Positions 59,093-64,000 of a stretch of DNA of 64,000 nt are shown piece after piece. Both the position numbers and the translations under genes were made by a program. The stretch lies in the NCBI RefSeq assembly GCF_004801405.1, contig NZ_SSOB01000028.1, positions 42,160-106,159 on the forward strand. Reading direction: 5' to 3'. The notes below the pieces were generated by a model. It was not told the DNA's origin and searched no databases. It was given only the letters and a program-made list of their open reading frames with translations. The stretch's first letter is position 1. Each line of letters opens with the position of its first letter. This stretch comes from Cohnella fermenti (GTDB lineage Bacteria > Bacillota > Bacilli > Paenibacillales > Paenibacillaceae).

Positions 59093-59327
59093 GCCCGCGA
59101 CGCGGCTTCTTGCGCTCCGGAACGGGATCGTACCCACCGGGGTGAAAAGGATGGCACTTGCAGATGCGCACGACCGCGAGACCGCTTCCCTTCAACACGC
59201 CGTGAACCTCAATCGCTTCCAGCGCATAGGCGGAGCAGGTCGGTGCGAACCGGCATGTCGGAGGCTTGAGCGGAGAGATGAACATCCGATAGAAACGAAT
59301 CGGCGCTTGGGCTACTCGGCGCAGCAT
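59067..59327 (-). CDS. yidD: Membrane protein insertion efficiency factor YidD
   Basis: An 86-residue YidD protein helping YidC insert membrane proteins. The hallmark FYRMFISPLKPPTCRFAPTC, SAYALEAI, and CKCHPFHPGGYDPVP are present with the conserved Cys residues. ATG 59327 is preceded by GTAGGGAG. The frame opens at 59450 but the extra part is not YidD-like. It is slightly longer than the usual 70-80, with a basic tail KKPRRG. The stop codon lies in the -10 region of the metG promoter. Confidence 0.94.
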   Translation of the reverse strand: MLRRVAQAPIRFYRMFISPLKPPTCRFAPTCSAYALEAIEVHGVLKGSGLAVVRICKCHPFHPGGYDPVPERKKPRRGLDSGSDLP

Positions 59328-59473
59328 TCGGCTCAACTCCCTACTTGCCTTCTTCGCTCTATTCTGAACTCCTTCGGCCTCCGAGTCAAATCGGGCGAAT
59401 AAGGCGGCCGCGAATGGCGAAAACTCCCAAGAGCCGAAGGCAATCCCCATTCCATCTCGCAGAGGAGAAGATC

Positions 59474-60340
59474 ATGCCCAGAACCCATCGCAAAAAAACG
59501 CTGTCCGATTACGCAAAGAACTTGTTCTTCATCACGATAGGAGCCGTCGTCATGGCGCTCGCGCTCGAGCTGTTCCTCGTGCCCAACAATATTATCGACG
59601 GCGGCATCACCGGCATCTCGATCATCTTGTCGAGGCTCACCGGCTGGCCTCTCGGCCTCTTCCTCTTCTTCATCAACCTTCCCTTCCTGTTCCTCGGGCT
59701 GAAGCAGATCGGCAAGTCGTTCACGTTCTTCACGCTGTACGGCATCGCGATCATGTCGGTCATGACGCAGCTTCTGCACCACGTCCATCCGGCCACGAAT
59801 GAGAAGCTTCTTGCGGTCGGCTTCGGCGGCGTTCTGCTCGGTGCCGGCGTCGGACTTGTTCTCCGCTTCGGCGGCTCCCTGGACGGCACCGAGATCGTCG
59901 CCATCATCCTGTCGAAGAAGCTCCGCATGTCCGTCGGACAGCTCATCATGATCATCAACCTGTTCATCTTCACCGCCGCCGGATTCGTCTTCGGCTGGGA
60001 CTCCGCGATGTACTCCGTGTTCACCTACTACCTTGCCGCCAAGCTGATGGACATCGTTGTCGAAGGCCTCGACGAATCCAAGTCGGTCACGATCATCTCG
60101 CTCGAGCACGCCGAGATCGCGGATGCGATCATGCAGCGGCTCGGGAGAAGCACGACGCTCATCTACGCCAAGGGCGGCTACAGCCAGAACGACACGCAGA
60201 TGATCTACTGCATCGTCACGAGGCTTGAAGTCGCCAAGCTGCGAGACATCGTACACGAGATCGACTCGAAGGCGCTGATCGCCATTCAGGCGGTCTCCGA
60301 AGTGATGGGCGGGGATCTTCAGAAGAAAAGCATTCACTAA
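59474..60340 (+). CDS. YitT family protein (DUF161/DUF2179)
   Basis: A 288-residue membrane protein from ATG 59474 with AGAGGAGA upstream. Five to six TM segments make a YitT domain: FLVPNNIIDGGITGISIILS, FFINLPFLFLGLKQIGK, and FGGSLDGTEIVAIILSKK. A C-terminal DUF2179 soluble domain follows (IMQRLGRSTTLIYAKGGYS). Length is usual. Function is unknown; B. subtilis has several paralogues, one linked to sporulation. It is divergent from yidD, with 146 nt between. Confidence 0.92.
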   Translation: MPRTHRKKTLSDYAKNLFFITIGAVVMALALELFLVPNNIIDGGITGISIILSRLTGWPLGLFLFFINLPFLFLGLKQIGKSFTFFTLYGIAIMSVMTQLLHHVHPATNEKLLAVGFGGVLLGAGVGLVLRFGGSLDGTEIVAIILSKKLRMSVGQLIMIINLFIFTAAGFVFGWDSAMYSVFTYYLAAKLMDIVVEGLDESKSVTIISLEHAEIADAIMQRLGRSTTLIYAKGGYSQNDTQMIYCIVTRLEVAKLRDIVHEIDSKALIAIQAVSEVMGGDLQKKSIH

Positions 60341-60495
60341 AATCATTTATTGGCGCGTTCAAGTTCAACATTAGGTTTGGACTACAAACTACCGACACGC
60401 TCATTATCAATAACATTAATGTACATATTTGACATACAAGTTAAAATGAGATACCCTTTCTTCGTTCCTTATTTTAACATACTAGGAGGTTTATT

Positions 60496-61803
60496 ATGAA
60501 AAAAAGCTTTTTCCGTGCTTTAATAATCGTCCTGTCACTACTCAGCATTGTATCTAGTCAAGTTTATGCAGAGACTGATTTGTCACAACAACAAAGAATT
60601 AGTATTTCTGATTTGGATATCAGCAACTCATTCAGGGAAATTTATGGATTTGACCCAGCGGATAATTTGTCGAAAGCGGTCTATTCTGAAGATAGTCCGG
60701 GGAGATATGGCGTATATCTTACGGATGATGAATTAAAAACACTAAGTATCAGGGATGCAACGATAAATTACGGAAAAAAATTGCAAGAGATGCTAAATTC
60801 CAATTACAGTGAATTCTTTGGCGGATTATATTACGATCACTTGTTAGATAATGGGAAGTTGCGTATCGCTTTAAGCAATAAAAACAAATCAAATGCAGAA
60901 AGCATTCAAAAAATTGTTGATAGCTCATCTGAAAAAAAGAATATTGAAATTTATTATGTAGACCATACGTTAAATGAATTAATTTCAATACAAAACGATA
61001 TCATAAATTACATTATTAATAATAGTTTGGAGTTTTATACTGAGATATCAATAGAAAAAAATAAGATAATCGTTCAAGCGAGCGAACAAGATAGGGAATA
61101 TATTGAACAGATAAAAAAGAATTATGGAGAGGATATATTAGAAACTCATCTAAGTAGCCCTAGTATACAGCCACTATCACGATTTGATTATGTACGACCG
61201 GTTAGGGGAGGATTAGCAATTAACAATACAAGTACAGGTTCATTATGTACTGGTGCCTTCACCGGCTGGACTATTGGCCCCACAGGACCCGTAGATTTAT
61301 TAGTGACGGCAGGGCATTGCGGTTCATTATATGACTACTTTTCCCAAGGGAATGCATCTATAGGAGCTGTAAATTATAAATATTTCCAAGGAACTACTGA
61401 CGCTTTAATAATACTTAACACTACCGGTACAGTTGCATTTAATTCTCCTTACAATTATGACAATGGATATTGGGACGCTACTGAATCCATTAGCTCGGAG
61501 ATTGCTGGAGAAACAATATGCAAAAGCGGAGTCTCATCTGATGTTACATGCGGTCCGCTTAGAACTCCTTATGCAAGCGGATCAGTTGATGGCACCTATC
61601 TGGTAGGATTAAGAAGTGCAGCTCTCTATAGCACTGGAGGAGATAGCGGTGCCCCCACTTATCTTCCTGGTTCATCTGGAAACCATACTTTAGCTGGGGT
61701 TTTATCCGGAGGCAATATTGTAGCAGGAGAGCAGCGAACATTATACTCTCATATCCAAAACGTGATTACCAATCTTAACTTATCAGGAGTTTACACTTTA
61801 TAA
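60496..61803 (+). CDS. Secreted trypsin-like serine protease (chymotrypsin fold), AT-rich
   Basis: A 435-residue pre-pro-protease. A signal peptide (KKSFFRALIIVLSLLSIV, cut near VYAE) is followed by a ~200-residue acidic pro-region and a protease domain starting about residue 235 (RGGLAINN). Catalytic residues fit His274 in VTAGHCG, Asp302 in GTTDALIIL and Ser384 in TGGDSGAPTYL; disulfide pairs Cys251-Cys275 and Cys342-Cys352 fit streptogrisin/alpha-lytic-type S1 enzymes, common in actinobacteria. RBS AGGAGGT. Much more AT-rich than all neighbours, so recent acquisition is likely. Confidence 0.88.
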   Translation: MKKSFFRALIIVLSLLSIVSSQVYAETDLSQQQRISISDLDISNSFREIYGFDPADNLSKAVYSEDSPGRYGVYLTDDELKTLSIRDATINYGKKLQEMLNSNYSEFFGGLYYDHLLDNGKLRIALSNKNKSNAESIQKIVDSSSEKKNIEIYYVDHTLNELISIQNDIINYIINNSLEFYTEISIEKNKIIVQASEQDREYIEQIKKNYGEDILETHLSSPSIQPLSRFDYVRPVRGGLAINNTSTGSLCTGAFTGWTIGPTGPVDLLVTAGHCGSLYDYFSQGNASIGAVNYKYFQGTTDALIILNTTGTVAFNSPYNYDNGYWDATESISSEIAGETICKSGVSSDVTCGPLRTPYASGSVDGTYLVGLRSAALYSTGGDSGAPTYLPGSSGNHTLAGVLSGGNIVAGEQRTLYSHIQNVITNLNLSGVYTL

Positions 61804-61835
61804 AATCAACAAAACAATAAACAAATTTATAGCCA

Positions 61836-61881
61836 AACACCCACAATCTAGCTTAAGTGCTAGATGTGGGTGTTCTCTTTT
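61836..61881 (+). terminator. Terminator after the serine protease
   Basis: AACACCCACA and TCTAGC arms pair with GCTAGA and GTGGGTGTT around TTAAGT, then TCTCTTTT. It is 33 nt past the protease stop. Confidence 0.9.
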
Positions 61882-61921
61882 AAACCTTTATAAATGAAAT
61901 TTAGTCTCAAAATAATTTTAT

Positions 61922-63865
61922 TTATTTCATCGGGATAAACAGCACATTCATCGGAAGGTTGGAGCCGAGCGCCGTCATGAACGACAGTTCGACGATCTCT
62001 TCGTAATTGCCGGTCCGGTATAGGACGCACACGTCGCTCTGCAACTGCAGTAAGCTTTTGTTCGAGACCATCACCGGAATGTCGTTGATCTTGAATACGC
62101 CGGACCAGACGCCGCCGCGGGCGTTGGCCGCGATCAGCGTATTCGGCTTCACCCGCACCGTCATCTTGTAGACGACGCCGAAGTTGCCCCAGTTGTTCTC
62201 ATAGACGCCGTTCAGCATGTCGCGCCCGTCCAGGGACGGATCGTTGACGTGATCGCCGAACAGAATGCGCTGCGGCTCGGAGCCGAGCACGGAGCTCACT
62301 TGAATCGTCCGGTCCGCGCCGTCGAACGTGCCGCGAATGTGCTTGGTGTCGCGCGGAAGGTTGCCGAACGTCTTCATCGTTGCCAGAGGGTCGGTGTCGG
62401 TCTCCTTGACGGCGAACAGCGTAAACTGGACGTTCTCGCTCGAGTACAGATCGGCATACGCCGAGAAAACATCGTTCGTCTTCAGCGCCTTCGTGCCGAG
62501 CTCCGGCATGATCAGCTTCGTCTCACCCGGCTGAAGCGTCGTCAGCGTCGTCTTGCCGGTTACGTTGGAGTCCAGGTAACGCTCTGAAGCGAGCTTGCCT
62601 GTCCACAAACCGAACGTATCCGGACCAGCTTGCCCGGCGGCGCCCAGACTTACGCTAGCGATCTGAGAGCTTTTGTTCGTAGCAGCCAAGTAAATTTTAA
62701 GCTTGTCGGCGCCCAGATTCTGGTGATACAGGAACAGGCGGAAGTCTCCCGATACCGTATCGCGGTACAGCAGTCCCGGCTTCGTCAGGTTCTCCGGGCT
62801 GTTGGAGGCGAGCAGCTTGCGATTCGAGCTTGTGAACGTGTACGGAATGAGCGAATACTTCAGCACGGCTAGCCCGTCGGTCTGGTATATCTCTCCCGGA
62901 AGGGTGTACTTCTGGTTGTATTGCTCTTCCGTGTACAGAACTTCCGTCGAGATCGTAATGGTCTGCGAGACTTCCGAGTACAGACCATGCTTGTCGACAA
63001 CGCGAAGGTTGATCGTCTGCTGCCCCGACGTGAAGTAGACGTCCTTCTTGTTCGTGCTCCACACGCGATCGGCGATTGCGTTCTCGTCGTCGGTCGAGAG
63101 GTCGGTATAGGTGATTCGCTCCCCGATTCGGTAAACCGTCTTGTCGGTCGTGAAGCTGGCCACCGGCTCCTGATTCGGAGGAAGAACGGTGATCGTAACC
63201 GAATACGGCTCGCTCCATTCTCCGTTCGTGTCCTTGACCGTGCGGGTAATCGTGTACGTTCCCGCTTCGTTGAAGACCGGTTCGTTGCCGGACCATTGCT
63301 CTTCGGTGATGAATTCGGCATTCTCCGACTTGCTTGTATAGGTGACGTTCGTCTGCGTCGCATAAATCTCGGATTGATCCACGGCGAATTCGGCCGTCGG
63401 CTCCTTGAAGGCGCTCCACTTAAGCGTGATCAGCCCTTGCGACGACGCGACGGTCGAGCCGGTCGCGGTCGCCCATGCGCGTACCGGAACCATCAGGCTT
63501 CCCTTCAGGACATAAGCGGTTCCCGTGAAGGGGGTCGTCACTCCGTTCAAGGTATACGAGGACGTATTCAGCTTCCAGCGCATCTCGATATTGTTGCCTT
63601 GGACGATGGATTCCTTGGTCGCGCTGTTGAAGCTGATGCTGTAGCCGTAACGGGCGACAAGCATGCTGAGCGGAGCGTAGGAGATTCCTTTGACTGCCGT
63701 GGTCGGTTGAACGGACGAATAATCGACTCCATTATGCGTTACCTTCGCCTTGTCGACATAGAGAACGAGAGCGTTGTTGCCCGGCGCCGCCGAGACGGAG
63801 CTTGCGAACGGAATGGAACCGAAGACCAGAGACAAGAGCAGAAGTGCGGACAACCATTTTTTCAT
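61922..63865 (-). CDS. Secreted protein with copper amine oxidase N-terminal (stalk) domain and PKD-like repeats
   Basis: A 647-residue secreted protein. ATG 63865 has GAGGAG about 10 nt upstream; the signal peptide is KKWLSALLLLSLVFGSIPFA with cleavage near SAAPG. A Cu_amine_oxidN1 domain (about 30-155: SYAPLSMLVARYGYSISFN and LMVPVRAWATATGS) is followed by two PKD/Ig-like repeats (about 160-305, EAGTYTITRTVKDTNGEW and NQEPVASFTTDKTVY) and a beta-rich C-terminal half I do not recognise. Expected to be surface-associated like other stalk-domain proteins of Paenibacillaceae. A hairpin (CCAGTCCCC/GGGGACTGG) is 50 nt upstream. Confidence 0.85.
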   Translation of the reverse strand: MKKWLSALLLLSLVFGSIPFASSVSAAPGNNALVLYVDKAKVTHNGVDYSSVQPTTAVKGISYAPLSMLVARYGYSISFNSATKESIVQGNNIEMRWKLNTSSYTLNGVTTPFTGTAYVLKGSLMVPVRAWATATGSTVASSQGLITLKWSAFKEPTAEFAVDQSEIYATQTNVTYTSKSENAEFITEEQWSGNEPVFNEAGTYTITRTVKDTNGEWSEPYSVTITVLPPNQEPVASFTTDKTVYRIGERITYTDLSTDDENAIADRVWSTNKKDVYFTSGQQTINLRVVDKHGLYSEVSQTITISTEVLYTEEQYNQKYTLPGEIYQTDGLAVLKYSLIPYTFTSSNRKLLASNSPENLTKPGLLYRDTVSGDFRLFLYHQNLGADKLKIYLAATNKSSQIASVSLGAAGQAGPDTFGLWTGKLASERYLDSNVTGKTTLTTLQPGETKLIMPELGTKALKTNDVFSAYADLYSSENVQFTLFAVKETDTDPLATMKTFGNLPRDTKHIRGTFDGADRTIQVSSVLGSEPQRILFGDHVNDPSLDGRDMLNGVYENNWGNFGVVYKMTVRVKPNTLIAANARGGVWSGVFKINDIPVMVSNKSLLQLQSDVCVLYRTGNYEEIVELSFMTALGSNLPMNVLFIPMK

Positions 63866-63912
63866 TGCATAATCTCCTCGTATAGTATGTTTTGAAGTCA
63901 TTCAAGAGCCTA

Positions 63913-63934
63913 TTTCCAGTCCCCGAGGGGACTG
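63913..63934. other. Palindromic hairpin upstream of the stalk-domain gene
   Basis: TCCAGTCCCCGAGGGGACTGG forms a near-perfect 9-10-bp stem in the last 100 bases of the window. There is no T-run on either strand. It could be an attenuator or regulator site for the gene starting at 63865, or the end of an element outside the window. Confidence 0.4.
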
Positions 63935-64000
63935 GAGGCCGCTCGAAAAATTTCCAGCCATTTTGCACCTTGAAAATCGAATCAGGGACTGGACTTTCCG

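Noticed and set aside
63866..64000. A c-di-GMP riboswitch upstream of the stalk-domain gene
   Set aside because: The conserved GEMM core sequences were not found; only a palindromic hairpin is present.

Overview
The window looks like a chromosomal segment of a GC-rich, endospore-forming Firmicute of the family Paenibacillaceae (Cohnella or a high-GC Paenibacillus; inferred from gene content and synteny, not proven). It carries spo0A, spoIVB, the whole spoIIIA operon and a germinant-receptor operon. Gene order from mntR to spo0A follows Bacillus subtilis: mntR-yqhO-yqhP-yqhQ-yqhR-aroQ-yqhT-efp, then yqhV-spoIIIAA..AH-accB-accC-yqhY-nusB-folD-xseA-xseB-ispA-dxs-tlyA-argR-recN-spoIVB-spo0A. Almost all genes are on the minus strand. 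TTG and GTG starts and ATGA stop/start overlaps are common.

Layout by coordinate. 1-5178: germinant-receptor operon in the transcribed order A-C-D-B-D-B, its last gene cut by the window edge. 5336-9610: two Fur-boxed units, a pair of siderophore permeases and an ABC exporter. 9812-10978: membrane-anchored parvulin. 11106-14802: three-gene catabolic-looking operon (GGT-like, amidase, FAH family). 15306-16124: spo0A with a sigma-H promoter and 0A boxes. 16342-21543: spoIVB, recN, argR, an unknown membrane protein and tlyA. 21547-28407: dxs, ispA, xseB, xseA, folD, nusB; dxs and ispA are separated by a repeat-filled gap of about 970 bp. 28831-32256: DUF2273, amaP, yqhY, accC, accB. 32396-38571: spoIIIA operon behind a sigma-E-like promoter, plus yqhV. 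38811-42571: plus-strand comA-like and DUF441 genes, an RCC1-repeat secreted protein and a dense repeat array, inserted between yqhV and lysC. 42572-49910: lysC, efp, yqhT, aroQ, yqhR, yqhQ, a yqhP-position gene, yqhO, mntR. 50013-53460: ccdA and a Zur-boxed zinc ABC operon. 53780-56580: accessory island with LexA-type boxes, a decayed IS1595 transposase, an intact IS1595-like gene that has lost its catalytic residues, and repeats. 56649-59327: metG behind a methionine T-box, and yidD. 59474-63865: YitT-family protein, an AT-rich serine protease that looks acquired, and a large secreted stalk-domain protein.

How the genes work together. Metal homeostasis recurs (Fur-boxed iron uptake, Zur-boxed zinc uptake, MntR). 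Sporulation genes cover initiation (Spo0A), the forespore feeding-tube channel (SpoIIIAA-AH), SigK checkpoint signalling (SpoIVB) and germination (Ger). The least explained features are two families of short intergenic repeats (one with a ~52-bp period, one with an 18-bp core) and the LexA-boxed, catalytically dead IS1595-type gene at 54884-55768. No tRNA, rRNA or CRISPR-Cas locus was recognised.
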